DNA of 64,000 bases, from contig NZ_JABTYH010000001.1 of NCBI RefSeq assembly GCF_013314975.1, positions 277,311-341,310 of the forward strand. Direction: 5' to 3'. Positions 44,701 through 52,979 of this stretch are shown here, in pieces. A program made the position numbers and the translations under genes. This DNA is from Pseudarthrobacter oxydans. GTDB taxonomy: Bacteria; Actinomycetota; Actinomycetes; Actinomycetales; Micrococcaceae. Under the pieces are notes generated by a model, which did not search any database, was not told the origin of the DNA, and was given only the letters and a program-made list of their open reading frames with translations. Positions within the stretch are counted from its first letter, which is position 1, and every line of letters begins with the position of its first letter.

Positions 44701-47543
44701 GAGCCCGCGCCGTGGACCGTGCCGGGGATGTCGAGCGTAGCGCCGAGCTTGGTCAGCTGCGGGAGCTCGACGGCGTCGAGCCTCGCCCGGACGCGGATGG
44801 TGTCCACTGTCACGGGGCCCAGCGGCACCTCGATGCCGGCCTCGACCTCGAGGTAGGTCGGGTTGTCGCGGCTGACGCGGACGCCGAACACGCGCAGGAT
44901 CTCGTCCAGCGGAGGCGTCGCGACCAGGGAGCCGGGCTGGATGTCGAGCTCGTAGCCCCGGGAGGGGTCGAACACCGGGATCGGCACGTACTCGGCCTCG
45001 CTGCCGGTGCCCCACTCCGACCGGACGCCGACCGCCTTGTAGCGGGTCCGGATCGGCCGGTCCTCCGGCACTCGGATCACGGCCAGGTCGAACCAGAACT
45101 GCACCTCCACGTCCAGCAGGACGCTGACCTGCGTGCCGCGGTCGGTGGTGGTCGAGCCGTCCGGCGCAATGATGCCGTCGCTCACCATTACCTCGGCGCC
45201 GCGCAGGGTCAGGACGCGGGTCCGCACGAGGCTGCTGGCGCCGAGGGCGACCGAACCGAGCTGGACGAGGGTCCCGGCCGCCGGGGAGAGGTCGGCGGCG
45301 CCGGCGGCGAGGGGGCCCATCACGGTGAGCGCCCCAAGCACGTTGAGGCTGCCGGCATCGATGCCGGCGTCCGTGTGGCGGCCCTCCCAGAGCCCGTCGA
45401 GGTCGGCCTCGAGGGCGCGGAACTCCCCAAACATCTGCCAGGATTCCCGGTCGGTGGCCAGCCGGAGCCGGACCCGGAACGCGCACAGCCCGTCGCCCGG
45501 GTTGGGACCGCGCCCGCCCAGCGGCGGCTGGCCGCCTTCGTCGAGCGAGGCCTCGATGGCCGTCTGGACGTCGAACTCGCCCCAGATCTCGAGCCGGACG
45601 AACGTCGTCCGGATCAGCTCCACCTCCACGCCGAGGCGGCGGAAGCAGTCCGGCCGGCCGGACGCCGGGGGCTGGGGGTCACGCTGCCCCGGCGGTTGGC
45701 TGACCGAAGGGCGGGACAGCTCGGCGCGGACGGCCTCCGGGGCGGGGGCCGCGGCGGCCCGGGCCCGGGCGAGCCACCACTCCCCCGATGTCTCGGCCGG
45801 CGCCGGCGTGGGCGGGTCAAGTGGGGTGTGGTCGCGGGCGTCGGCGTGGCCGCGCGGGGTGCCGGCGGTTGCGGCGTAGCCCAGATCGCGCAGGATTTCG
45901 ACCGCCGCGTCGAGGCGGCGCTGGCTGAGCTCCAGGTTGTTGGTCCGCTTCGTGGGGGTGTCGTTGCCCTCGTAGGAGGCGTAGCCGTCCACAACGAGCG
46001 GGGTGGTACCGATGTCGGGCTGCCGTGACCGCGCAAGGTCGGAGAAGGCATCCCCGGCGGGGGCGGTGGTCCGCCCGGACGCCGGTGCCGAGCCGGTGTT
46101 GGCCGGGTTGCGCCACCAGGCGTCGGTGGTTTCGCTCGGGAAGGGGTGGTTGAACCGGAAGTAGCAGTCCAGCGTGGTCGGGCGGGCGTCCGCGGGCTGG
46201 GTCGGGGTGCCGGAAACCGCCGCGGTGCTGCCGGGCGCCACGGCCAGGGTGGCCCGGGTCCCAGTCGAGGTGCCGCCGGGCCACACCCACTCGGCAGGCA
46301 CCTCGGGGTCGAGCCGCACGGTCACGTCGGTGGCGGTCTGGGAGACGATGACCATCCGCCCGCGCTCGGGCGTCAGCAGCCGCAGCGCTGCCGGGTTCGC
46401 CAGCGCCGGAGCGGCCCCATCACCGGCGGCAGGCCGCAGCGCCCGGAAGGAAACCGGGCCGTGGGAGTGCCCGCCGGTGTCGGTGACCGTGACCCGCAGC
46501 TCGACAGTGCCGGCCGCGGGCACCGTCACGGGCAGCCGGTCCCCCGCGACCGTCGGCCCGCCGACGACCTCGATCCTGATGGTGTGCGGGGCCAGCCCGC
46601 CCGAGGCGTCGACGAGGAACACGCTCTGGTCCGGTGCCTCGACCGCTCCGCCGGAGACCGCTACGATGTGCCGCCCGGCCGGGCTGATGAACCGGGCCAG
46701 CACCGCCGGGGAGCCGCCGCGGTTGACGACCTCGGCACTGAAGGCGCCCGTCACGCCGTCGTGCGCCCCGATCCCGATCCACAGGTCCCGGACGCCCGCC
46801 GAGACGGCCAGGCCCTCAAGGCCGTCCGGGGACACGAACAGCCGGACCTCCGGCAGGTGCAGTCCCTGCCATTCGCCGGGGACGGCTCGCGCCCCGGGCG
46901 GCAGCCCGGGCGGGTCGGCGAGGGCTGAGAGGTCGAGCTCGGCGGTGCGGAACGCGAAGCCGACTGTATTGCCCGGGCCGATAAGCGCGTGGCCCGGGGT
47001 CATGCGGATGAAGGAGTAGATGTCGTCGACGGGGTTGCCCGAGGTCGACGCCGAGCGCAGCCGGGTGCCGACAGTGGCCCCGGCCAGTTGCATGGTCCGA
47101 ATGACGATACGCGGCAGGATGAACCTGACCTGCGGGTTGGCCGGGTCGAAGACCAGCTGGCCGCGCGTGTCCAGCATCGCACCCCGCAGGTAGGGCACGA
47201 GCAGCCGGATCCCGGGCACGTCCAGGTCCAAGTGCCAGCCGCCGTCCTCGGTGCCGCCCGGGCCGGCCAGGTGGCGGCCGTACGCGATGGTGGCCTGGGT
47301 GCCGGTGAGCTCGATGGGCGTGGACGGCCCGGCGCCGCCCCAGCGCCCGGTCGCGGGGTCGACGCTGACCCCGGCGAGCTGCGGGACGTCCACCGCGACG
47401 GATCGGACGCTCCAGGTGCCATCCACGTCGGTGACCTCGCGCGGCGTCAGGCCGGCGGTGTCAATCGCCTTGAGGGCATTCTCCAGCGGATCCAGCGCTC
47501 CAGTGTTACGGAGGTCGGACGGGAGATCGTCCCAGAGGCTCAT
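41595..47543 (-). CDS. Giant beta-rich protein with OmpA-like segment, 3' end frameshifted
   Basis: Not assigned to a known family. The frame gives 1,982 residues; the true coding part runs to about 41745 and then continues in the next entry's frame. There is no signal peptide (MSLWDDLPSDLRNTGALDPL). Residues about 1-460 are a beta-rich module (QVRFILPRIVIRTMQLAG). About 505-575 resemble an OmpA-like peptidoglycan-binding domain (LVVDGYASYEGND, LSQRRLDAAVEILRDLGY). About 780-1400 form a long alternating beta region with Gly-rich strands (ALYGLLGGVGVNYGRLEN, VKGCVGITIG), and a Trp-rich beta C-terminus follows. The length and periodic strands suggest an elongated scaffold. It is transcribed with the 1,216-residue gene. 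Part of it might match a DUF found in giant bacterial and fungal proteins. Confidence 0.7.
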   Translation of the reverse strand: MSLWDDLPSDLRNTGALDPLENALKAIDTAGLTPREVTDVDGTWSVRSVAVDVPQLAGVSVDPATGRWGGAGPSTPIELTGTQATIAYGRHLAGPGGTEDGGWHLDLDVPGIRLLVPYLRGAMLDTRGQLVFDPANPQVRFILPRIVIRTMQLAGATVGTRLRSASTSGNPVDDIYSFIRMTPGHALIGPGNTVGFAFRTAELDLSALADPPGLPPGARAVPGEWQGLHLPEVRLFVSPDGLEGLAVSAGVRDLWIGIGAHDGVTGAFSAEVVNRGGSPAVLARFISPAGRHIVAVSGGAVEAPDQSVFLVDASGGLAPHTIRIEVVGGPTVAGDRLPVTVPAAGTVELRVTVTDTGGHSHGPVSFRALRPAAGDGAAPALANPAALRLLTPERGRMVIVSQTATDVTVRLDPEVPAEWVWPGGTSTGTRATLAVAPGSTAAVSGTPTQPADARPTTLDCYFRFNHPFPSETTDAWWRNPANTGSAPASGRTTAPAGDAFSDLARSRQPDIGTTPLVVDGYASYEGNDTPTKRTNNLELSQRRLDAAVEILRDLGYAATAGTPRGHADARDHTPLDPPTPAPAETSGEWWLARARAAAAPAPEAVRAELSRPSVSQPPGQRDPQPPASGRPDCFRRLGVEVELIRTTFVRLEIWGEFDVQTAIEASLDEGGQPPLGGRGPNPGDGLCAFRVRLRLATDRESWQMFGEFRALEADLDGLWEGRHTDAGIDAGSLNVLGALTVMGPLAAGAADLSPAAGTLVQLGSVALGASSLVRTRVLTLRGAEVMVSDGIIAPDGSTTTDRGTQVSVLLDVEVQFWFDLAVIRVPEDRPIRTRYKAVGVRSEWGTGSEAEYVPIPVFDPSRGYELDIQPGSLVATPPLDEILRVFGVRVSRDNPTYLEVEAGIEVPLGPVTVDTIRVRARLDAVELPQLTKLGATLDIPGTVHGAGSIELTGAGFKAAFDLTIVPLGIRAAATLAIETKAGVTGLLIGVEVEFPAPLPLGNSGLALYGLLGGVGVNYGRLENTAARVPALDWLMAQLAPPRKSVMHPDGWTHRAGSFAVAVGLLLGTTEGGFILHLKGILLVEVPGPRLLLVMKADVLSLPPALGSTQEATFLAVLDIDFGAGTITVGVVADYAVERILRIHVPVTAFFDARNPEKWLVDLGSYDDRVTVKVLDVFTGTGYLMVHGDGIAIPPLPATTGLSVATGFHIQAVLMGSKAARLYVEAAAGFDAVLGFDPFFLAGKVYVRGELRLFIVSIGVSAELTLMVGTRIEDGVPRDDPYLHGEVCGRVDFFFFSVKGCVGITIGHEPDPDPPVRDLVAGLSLAGRTPALLEGTAGRPSDSTVGQAAGVDGAIVHGEVPTVPLDAVPVLRFQVAPDAEGLSVLGQAPLGSTGAAGAGAWRRIGERWWAYKVTGVTLSGTLTAGTTPSVWWSASSPGSSTAEPPALALLHWLPTPFTSTVTYGEVLRERVEHRWGTVCRPAAPPQPQLWTFLGEPLGPSATGWRLDPVLWPDPDGLLRTSPAGRRLRVTEPWRTGDEAADLLAGGTPAEVAGDAVACPTDRTPPEDPFSRWVQDNGPLDPTTWAGAGAATYAELAGLLAAGATVNDVAGHWLERSPDPEAGRLKGCEGRILASPVRTDGEPLTGSQADRELVERARQEAGWRPDPLADAVAFSLGEDLAAFDLLLLVPREKHRTLLVEVRSAAGEALDRREVDWPAMVGPANPLPERWVAPGGPWAEPVELAGRMAAKIAGADRDRPMPALIRWEELPEGAAAVVVGWGQEHGQRIRAQRYWVVAAAGLSRAEVRRYEYDETVVSRDRDALETGLTQDPSDHALLKPGQTYDVTVSWTYDVETGDPVPTRTPSFADEHTQTFRFATAPASEVPADLGPWLLDTNPGMGDAGVFCREPLRVTLATQNVLRLFDAYDHRLEVTVLAASGHHPAPPGARAAGRGGARCRFGAAAQGQRRRAHAVGPGGRGARGRP

Positions 47544-47644
47544 GACAGAACCGTTCGACGGGAACGGCCATCAGTGGCTGAAGGATCGAGTCCACTGGCC
47601 AGCAGGTACTCCTGTGTCTCTTTCCAAGATGTGCGATTGGCCAT
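47540..47644 (-). CDS. Possible leader peptide/small ORF (34 aa) coupled to the giant gene
   Basis: ATG at 47644 after GGGAGCTGAT, product begins MANRTSWKETQEYLLASGLD, and its TGA overlaps the ATG of the giant gene (ATGA). The overlap is the main evidence. No family is recognised. Confidence 0.3.
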   Translation of the reverse strand: MANRTSWKETQEYLLASGLDPSATDGRSRRTVLS

Positions 47645-47975
47645 ATCAGCTCCCCGGGCCTCAGTGAACGCAACGTAAAGATAGCCGGACCCTAATGACG
47701 TGAGCGTTACTGCCGCGTTACGGCCAGACCGAGGCCAAAAGACCTGCCACGGGGCTTGCTTTAGCCACCACTGGACGCTGGGGTCCCCGCCTTCCTTCAG
47801 GCCCCATTCACTTCCCACCAGGGTTCCGGACGGAACGCCTGGCCCGGCCCCTGGGTTGGGGCAGGTGTCCCCATGGCCGGCAAGACGTCGATGCCAGAGA
47901 ATGATGACGGCGCCGCTGCTGGGTGACCCGGACGATATTGGTTCGTCCGCCTACAAAAAATGACTGGGGAACTTG

Positions 47976-48425
47976 ATGAAACTCGCAACGCGTAAAGCGG
48001 CTACTGCTGCGGCTGTACTGGCCCTGGGTGCCAGCGCATTCCTGGCGGGCGCGCCTGCTGCCAATGCCTCGGGCACAGGAACCGCGTGCCCGACATCACG
48101 GGTGTGCTTCTACTTCAACTCCGACTTCCAGGGCGCACGCGCCGATTACGCCAACAGCGACGCGACCATGGGCAATGAGCTCTTCACCGACGGCCCTGTC
48201 GGAAGGAACGGATGGGGCGTCCAGGTCAACAACAACGCAGCATCCATGGTCAACAACACGTACGCGTACGTCACGATCTACGACAGCCCCGGCTGCGAAG
48301 GCTACGCCTGGTACATCCAACCAGGGGACCGTCTCAACCTGGGCGCGATGAAAAACAGGGTCAGCTCAATCCACGTAGCCTACAACGGCGGTGCCTGCCT
48401 CGACCGGGACCAGTCCTGGGCCTAG
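47976..48425 (+). CDS. Secreted peptidase inhibitor I36-family protein
   Basis: A 149-residue secreted protein. Sec signal peptide at residues 1 to about 31 (ATAAAVLALGASAFLAGAPAANA). The mature part is a small gamma-crystallin-like beta domain: VCFYFNSDFQGARADY, then a central Asn-rich turn, AYVTIYDSPGCEGYAWYIQPGD and a final Cys. Four Cys can form two disulfides. Streptomyces members of the family inhibit metalloproteases, but many relatives are untested. The ATG at 47976 is preferred over the TTG just before it. A strong terminator follows. Confidence 0.8.
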   Translation: MKLATRKAATAAAVLALGASAFLAGAPAANASGTGTACPTSRVCFYFNSDFQGARADYANSDATMGNELFTDGPVGRNGWGVQVNNNAASMVNNTYAYVTIYDSPGCEGYAWYIQPGDRLNLGAMKNRVSSIHVAYNGGACLDRDQSWA

Positions 48426-48459
48426 CCTTTGACTGGCCGAGGCTGTAACGCCGGACCTT

Positions 48460-48492
48460 CTCCGCAGCGCCAGGGACACTGGCGCTGCGGAG
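48460..48492 (+). terminator. Strong hairpin after the I36-family gene
   Basis: CTCCGCAGCGCCAG and CTGGCGCTGCGGAG form a perfect 14-bp stem with a 5-base loop, 35 bases after the stop codon. No long U run follows, as is usual for actinobacterial terminators. Confidence 0.75.
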
Positions 48493-48965
48493 GGGCTTCA
48501 TAAGAAGCGAGTCCGCAGGACAGAGGAAGGCCTGCACCCGTTGCTGGGTGTCGGCCACGTCCGAAAAGAATGGTGCAGGCTGTGTGCGCTATAACCTCCA
48601 CGTTGGTCCGTCCGGACTGTGATGCGCCACTGCCCACGTTCGAACTGCGGACTTCGTCCCGTCGTCTCCCCCTCAGTCCGGCAACGATGAGGATGAGGCC
48701 AAGCGTTGTGAAGACGGCCGTCGGATCAGGCCGACGCCGCCGAGGAACTCGCTGTTGCGTCGCTCACGCCGTCGGCCGCCACGTACTCAGACGCGCCTCC
48801 GCTCGTCCCCGAGATGGAGGACGCTATCCAAGAGACAGCCACGAGCATGTGCTGGCTGGAACACCTGTCGCGGTGTGGGCCGCGAGCTTGCACACCTATT
48901 GCTAAGCATACTTATGATAGATCCAATCGGATGGGGATCCGGTGGTGTGAAGGGGAATCGAGAAG
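48493..48965. other. Gene-poor region with decayed fragments
   Basis: No intact gene is supported. GCCTGCACC/GGTGCAGGC forms a 9-bp inverted repeat around 48530-48580. On the minus strand near 48660-48750, two frames together read EFLGGVGLI and TAVFTTLGLILIVAGLRGRRR, which resembles the membrane tail of an LPXTG cell-wall protein, but it is frameshifted and lacks a clear LPXTG. Confidence 0.35.
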
Positions 48966-48996
48966 GGTGCGCTCAGCTAAAGGGGCGCACCTTTTT
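48966..48996 (+). terminator. Rho-independent terminator
   Basis: GGTGCGC and GCGCACC pair around a 12-base loop and are followed by TTTTT. No intact gene ends just before it, so it may belong to a lost gene. Confidence 0.55.
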
Positions 48997-49058
48997 CGTG
49001 CTCCCATCCTGCGGAGTTGCGTCCGGGAATCGAAGCGGCACGGTCCTAGACTTTCGGC

Positions 49059-49229
49059 ATGCACCCCTTAGTGGCGATCGTCTTGGTGTTCCTCGCCGCG
49101 ATCGCCTGGACGGTCACCGTCCTGACGATGCTGATTGTGGTGGTCAGAGCCCGGCGCCGGCCGCCATCCCAGGCCACACGCACGGCCCAGAGGGCGGAGA
49201 TGCCGGGCTCCGATGAAAGGGCCGCTTAG
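49059..49229 (+). CDS. Small single-pass membrane protein (56 aa)
   Basis: ATG at 49059; the product begins MHPLVAIVLVFLAAIAWTVT, giving one membrane helix (about residues 4-28), followed by a basic RARRRPP stop-transfer and a polar tail. Good codon use and a clean stop favour a real gene, but there is no clear ribosome-binding site and no recognised family. Confidence 0.45.
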   Translation: MHPLVAIVLVFLAAIAWTVTVLTMLIVVVRARRRPPSQATRTAQRAEMPGSDERAA

Positions 49230-49249
49230 TCGCGCCTGAGTGCCTTGCT

Positions 49250-49515
49250 GATGACGCGCCTGATGAGTGCAGCCGCATCCTGGACCGCAGGGTCACCAAA
49301 CAAAACGACAACGTCAACTACAACCCGGCCGCCAAGGCTGAGCTGTCCAACGTGGCCGGCTACAGACCTTCCGGCAAGTGGTTTACGCCGGAAGCTTCGA
49401 AGGCTCCACCAGCATCGGCCTGGGCGTCCGCGCCCGACTTCCCTTCCGGGTCTTCACACTCGACGGGCCAGGGTTCGGCTCCCGGCTGATAGTGCACGTC
49501 GCCCACTTCTGGTGA
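49250..49515 (+). pseudogene. Remnant of an AMIN-like domain secreted protein
   Basis: The last 45 codons read VYAGSFEGSTSIGLGVRARL then PFRVFTLDGPGF and end VAHFW before a TGA, the usual end of actinobacterial AMIN-like secreted proteins. The preceding YNPAAKAELSNVAG segment is in another frame. No signal peptide or start remains, so only a decayed 3' half survives. Confidence 0.5.
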
Positions 49516-49523
49516 CTACGTCC

Positions 49524-49569
49524 AGAAAAGGGGTGCCGTATCCCAGATCGGTGGTGCGGCACCTTTTCT
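49524..49569 (+). terminator. Terminator after the AMIN-like remnant
   Basis: AGAAAAGG-GGTGCCG and CGGCACC-TTTTCT pair around an 18-base loop; the right arm ends in TTTTCT. It is nine bases beyond the remnant's stop, so it was probably that gene's own terminator. Confidence 0.65.
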
Positions 49570-49737
49570 GTGGGTACGGCTGGTACCCAAGAAGACAGCT
49601 ACTGGGCAAAGGGTTCCCCAAGACGAAGCCCAGTCATAAGATTGAGGGGCTGGGGCGACGGTGCCGCCGCAGGTCTGGCCGGATCCGGTGCCGCGGACGG
49701 CCCCGAACCTGTAACGACGTCCCGAGTGGATGCGGCA

Positions 49738-50913
49738 ATGAGCACGAAAAACCGCGTGTGGCGGCAGGCGGCCCTCGCAGTCGTCCTCCTTGTATCTGGC
49801 TGTATCTCGTCCACCGATAAGCCCGCACCGTCAGCAAGCTCACCGAAACCCTTCGCTTCCTTGGAGCATCAGGTCCAGCTGTTTCTGGACGAGGGCGCGG
49901 TGGCCGCTGTCGTCCAGATTCGCTGGCCCAAGGGCGAGTGGTCCAGGGCCTACGGTGTGCGTGACCTTGAGACCAGGACCCCGGCGCAGCCAACGGACCG
50001 TGCTGCTGTCGCCAGCGTCACCAAGACGGTGACGGCTGTGGCCGTGCTGAAGCTCGTGGACGACAACCTCATCGGCCTCGACGATCCCGTCAACGACGTC
50101 ATTCCCGGATTCACGACTTCACTCACGCCACCAGCCCCGATTACTGTGAGGCAGCTGCTCAGCCATACCTCCGGAATGCCCGAAGTCACCGATGCCCTGC
50201 CGAAGGATGTTGACTTCCGCCCTGTGCTCGCACAAACGTTGACGATGGAGCGGGGCCTGCAACTGGCAGGGACCCTTCCCTGGAGATCTGATGATGTCGG
50301 GGCATTCAAGTACTCGAACACCAACTATCTCGCACTCGGCCTCCTCATCCAGACGCTGCGGGACAAGCCCATCGTCCACGTTCTGCAGGAAGAGGTCTTA
50401 GGCCCTCTCGGTTTGAAGAACACCAGCCTGGACCGTATTGACCCGCACGAAACCGGTATTCTGCACGGCTACGTAACCCTGCGCGGTGAACTAGTAGACA
50501 CCACTGACAACACCTTCCTGGCCGGCAACCCGGCCGGGGGCGCTATATCGACGATGGCGGACCTGAACCTCCTCATGGCTGGAATCTTCCAGGGGCGGGC
50601 GGTTTCAGCGTCGTCCCTGCGGGAAATGAAGACCAGCCCAGGCTTTCACCCGTATGGGCTGGGCGTGTGGGAGCATGCGGACGGTTGCTCGGAAGACTCG
50701 CGGCACGAGGGCCGTGGCGGGTTCTGGGACTACCAGACCGTGGCGGTCAGCAGCGCGGACGGGCGGTATCAGGCCGCGATGACAGTCACAACACCACCAA
50801 TGCCCACGGAACTCGAGGACCCCTCCACCCAAGACAAGCGTGACTACCTGAACGACCGGATCGAGTCCACACTCAACGAAACATTGGACCGCATCTGCAA
50901 GCCGGCCAACTAA
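49738..50913 (+). CDS. Serine hydrolase lipoprotein (class C beta-lactamase/DD-peptidase family)
   Basis: A 391-residue penicillin-binding-like hydrolase. Lipobox VSG-C22 anchors it outside. The catalytic S93-V-T-K96 motif, the YSN motif (KYSNTNYLALG) and the C-terminal HEGRGG (in place of HTG/KTG) follow in the normal order, with the LLSHTSGMPE segment typical of the family. It may trim peptidoglycan peptides or hydrolyse an ester or amide; beta-lactam resistance is not implied. The start at 49738 gives the lipoprotein signal; the longer frame is rejected. Confidence 0.9.
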   Translation: MSTKNRVWRQAALAVVLLVSGCISSTDKPAPSASSPKPFASLEHQVQLFLDEGAVAAVVQIRWPKGEWSRAYGVRDLETRTPAQPTDRAAVASVTKTVTAVAVLKLVDDNLIGLDDPVNDVIPGFTTSLTPPAPITVRQLLSHTSGMPEVTDALPKDVDFRPVLAQTLTMERGLQLAGTLPWRSDDVGAFKYSNTNYLALGLLIQTLRDKPIVHVLQEEVLGPLGLKNTSLDRIDPHETGILHGYVTLRGELVDTTDNTFLAGNPAGGAISTMADLNLLMAGIFQGRAVSASSLREMKTSPGFHPYGLGVWEHADGCSEDSRHEGRGGFWDYQTVAVSSADGRYQAAMTVTTPPMPTELEDPSTQDKRDYLNDRIESTLNETLDRICKPAN

Positions 50914-51055
50914 AGGTGGTCAACGGCCCGCTGACGCAGCCTCTGACTTGAACAGCGCTGCCGCGTTTCACCCGCCTGCCCAAGCACCAAAGTTGCCTCC
51001 ACCACTGGTGTGTCCGGTTCAAATCACGATGCTATGTACCGCCCATGGTGGTCAC
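50914..51055. other. Intergenic, nothing recognised
   Basis: A short convergent gap between the serine hydrolase and the 48-residue gene. No hairpin with a T run was found. Confidence 0.3.
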
Positions 51056-51202
51056 CTACCACCACCGCTTTAGCGCCCAGTCGTTGGCGGCCCCGTCCCC
51101 GTCGGCGCTGTCCTTGCCGCAATGCAGGCAGCGTTTGTATAGGCCACCGTCATCGTTGTGATCGACGTGCCAATGATGATGGAGATTGAGCTTGCACAGC
51201 AT
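51056..51202 (-). CDS. Small Cys/His-rich protein (48 aa), possible zinc-ribbon
   Basis: ATG at 51202. The product begins MLCKLNLHHHWHVDHNDDGG and contains YKRCLHCGK. C3, the HHHWH cluster and the C25-x-x-C28 knuckle could bind one zinc ion. The MLCKLNL start followed by a CxxC is a pattern I associate with small phage- or mobile-element-linked proteins (DUF1660-like), but I cannot name the family firmly. Confidence 0.55.
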   Translation of the reverse strand: MLCKLNLHHHWHVDHNDDGGLYKRCLHCGKDSADGDGAANDWALKRWW

Positions 51203-51538
51203 TTGCGTGAGCATGACAATCCAGCTCCTAGTAGTAGTCGCGGGTGTGGGGTCTTCGGGGTGATCACCGCTGGCGAGCCTCCCCGACCATCGGGCACTGT
51301 GGGGATCTTCCTTCCCACAGTGGATGCAGTGGCGACGAAGCTATCCGTCGTTCATTTGGGCAAGCCAGTGATGGCCGATGCCCCATCTGCAAAGCAGTTT
51401 TTAGGATCATGGCGACGTCTCTTCTGGGGCATACTCAGCTGTCTCTTGGCAGACCGTGCAATGTGCCCGTAAGGCTAAACATGGCCCTCGGGAACCACCC
51501 GGAGAAGAGGCAGTCAGTATGGCTAGAGCAGCCTGCGC
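51203..51538. other. Intergenic region, no supported gene
   Basis: Open frames here are short and lack ribosome-binding sites. No repeat or RNA gene is evident. Confidence 0.3.
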
Positions 51539-51821
51539 CTACACCGGAACCCGAAAGACGCTCTTCAGGTCGTCGGCGCCCAGGAGATCGTGGTTGAAGG
51601 CGATGGCGTCCACGGGCCGGGTGTCCACGAACAGGACCGCAACCGTCCGGGAGTGGACCACCGTGTACCGGGCGAGGTCCTCCACCCAGGAATGGATCCC
51701 GGTGTATTCATCGATGAACGACCCGTCCCCGAGCAGCCCCGTTGCTCGAGCAGGTCATGGACAACATTCCAGGCGAGATCATCAGTTCATGGATCGCCGC
51801 CTCAACAGTTGTAGCCGTCAT
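51539..51821 (-). pseudogene. Small unknown gene broken by two frameshifts
   Basis: A protein-like sequence of about 95 residues runs through three frames: MTATTVEAAIHELMI (ATG at 51821), then LAWNVVHDLLEQRG, then LLGDGSFIDEYTGIHSWVED... to FRVPV and a TAG at 51539. Each shift needs one added base; the second lies in a GGGG run near 51740. Codon use and composition are normal, so it is either a real gene with sequence errors or a young pseudogene. No family is recognised. Confidence 0.5.
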
Positions 51822-51985
51822 AGGACCAGGGTGCTTCCGGGCACGGATAGTCTCGTGGAGCTCGCGGGCGTGTCCTCAAGCTGGTGGCCAGCCGGAGTTA
51901 GACTGAGCCGGGTAAGGACGGATTGGGGGATCCACGGCGGCTCGTACCGCTGTTCCGCTGGTCGGTCGCCGCCAGCAAATCAAGG

Positions 51986-52636
51986 ATGACCGTGACATTC
52001 TTCCAGGACTATCCGATCCCTACACCGCCTTCCCGTCCAAGGACGCCGCAGTTCACTCCGCCTCCTTGGGTTGCTGCCCCGCGATACGAGCTGCCCGCCG
52101 TCGTTCCCGTGGGCCAGTTCATCCACAAATCCCCCACCTTTGTGGTGGCCATTGAAGCCGCCAAGGTGTACTCGACCGGCTGCGTCTTTGAAATGTCCTG
52201 GATGCTGCGCCGCACTGACCAGGATGACCGGATATGGTCCGAGATGAACGGTGTCTTCCACCGGCCTGCGCCGCACTTGCGTGATGCGGCCATTTCAGTT
52301 GATTCCGTCCTCCTGTTCGGAATGCAGTTCCCGGACGGCTCCAAGGCCAGCACATCATCCCTCGCGATGTATGAGCAATCTGTGCCCCGGGACCAGGAAC
52401 CTGGCGGGCCGGTGTTCGAGTTCCGCCCCAGAGGGGGCAACGGCGGGGAGGATGACATGTCGGCAATGGGAACCCTCTGGCTGTGGCCGCTGCCGCCAGC
52501 CGGGGATCTCCGCCTGCTTGCCCAATGGACAAGCATGGGCATGCCCGAATCCTTCATCGTCCTGGACGGCAACCGGCTCCGAGCGGCCGCAGCAGCGGTT
52601 CAGCAGTACTGGCCGGAGGAGGTCGGGCCGGAATGA
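51986..52636 (+). CDS. Hypothetical protein (216 aa), first of a four-gene overlapping cluster
   Basis: A soluble protein, Pro-rich at the N-terminus (YPIPTPPSRPRTPQFTPPPW), then a beta-rich domain (SPTFVVAIEAAKVYSTGCVFEMSWMLRR, and MGTLWLWPLPPAGDLRLLAQW). No family is recognised. ATG at 51986 after CAAGGA. Its stop overlaps the start of the next gene, so the cluster to 53428 is translated as a unit. Confidence 0.7.
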   Translation: MTVTFFQDYPIPTPPSRPRTPQFTPPPWVAAPRYELPAVVPVGQFIHKSPTFVVAIEAAKVYSTGCVFEMSWMLRRTDQDDRIWSEMNGVFHRPAPHLRDAAISVDSVLLFGMQFPDGSKASTSSLAMYEQSVPRDQEPGGPVFEFRPRGGNGGEDDMSAMGTLWLWPLPPAGDLRLLAQWTSMGMPESFIVLDGNRLRAAAAAVQQYWPEEVGPE

Positions 52637-52797
52637 CCGCACTCGAAAACCCGGTCCTGGCAGTCGTCTTTGCGGCGATCTTCTTTTACGTCCTCTACGG
52701 CGTCATCCGCGCAGCCGTCCGTGACGGCATCATCCAAGCCGATGAGCGGCGGCAGAAGGCGCGGGATGGGATCAACAGCAGCAGCGAGGGAGTGTGA
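52633..52797 (+). CDS. Small membrane protein (54 aa)
   Basis: ATG overlapping the previous stop. One hydrophobic helix (NPVLAVVFAAIFFYVLYGVI, residues 6-25), then a charged amphipathic tail (DERRQKARDG). Its stop overlaps the next GTG. Confidence 0.6.
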   Translation: MTALENPVLAVVFAAIFFYVLYGVIRAAVRDGIIQADERRQKARDGINSSSEGV

Positions 52798-52979
52798 CTG
52801 CCCGCGGCTGGCTCGTAGCCGTCGTCGGGACGGTCTTCCTTGTCTTTGCGCTCCCGTACGTTCTGGCGGTGTTCAACCTGGCCCCCAACGGCATAGAAAC
52901 CCTGCTTCTCGTCGTCCTACTGTGGGCCGGCAGCTGGGTCTTTGCCCGCCGGCGAGCCCCGAAAAGTACCGATCAGTGA
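52794..52979 (+). CDS. Small membrane protein (61 aa), two helices
   Basis: GTG start within the previous stop. Two hydrophobic segments (about residues 6-27 and 34-50) and a basic C-terminus (ARRRAPKSTDQ). Its stop overlaps the GTG of the next gene. Confidence 0.6.
   Translation: MTARGWLVAVVGTVFLVFALPYVLAVFNLAPNGIETLLLVVLLWAGSWVFARRRAPKSTDQ

Noticed and set aside
41523..46028. Open frame of about 1,500 codons on the plus strand opposite the giant gene
   Set aside because: Very high GC keeps the antisense strand open. Its product is Arg/Gly/Val-rich without domains, while the minus strand encodes structured beta-rich protein.
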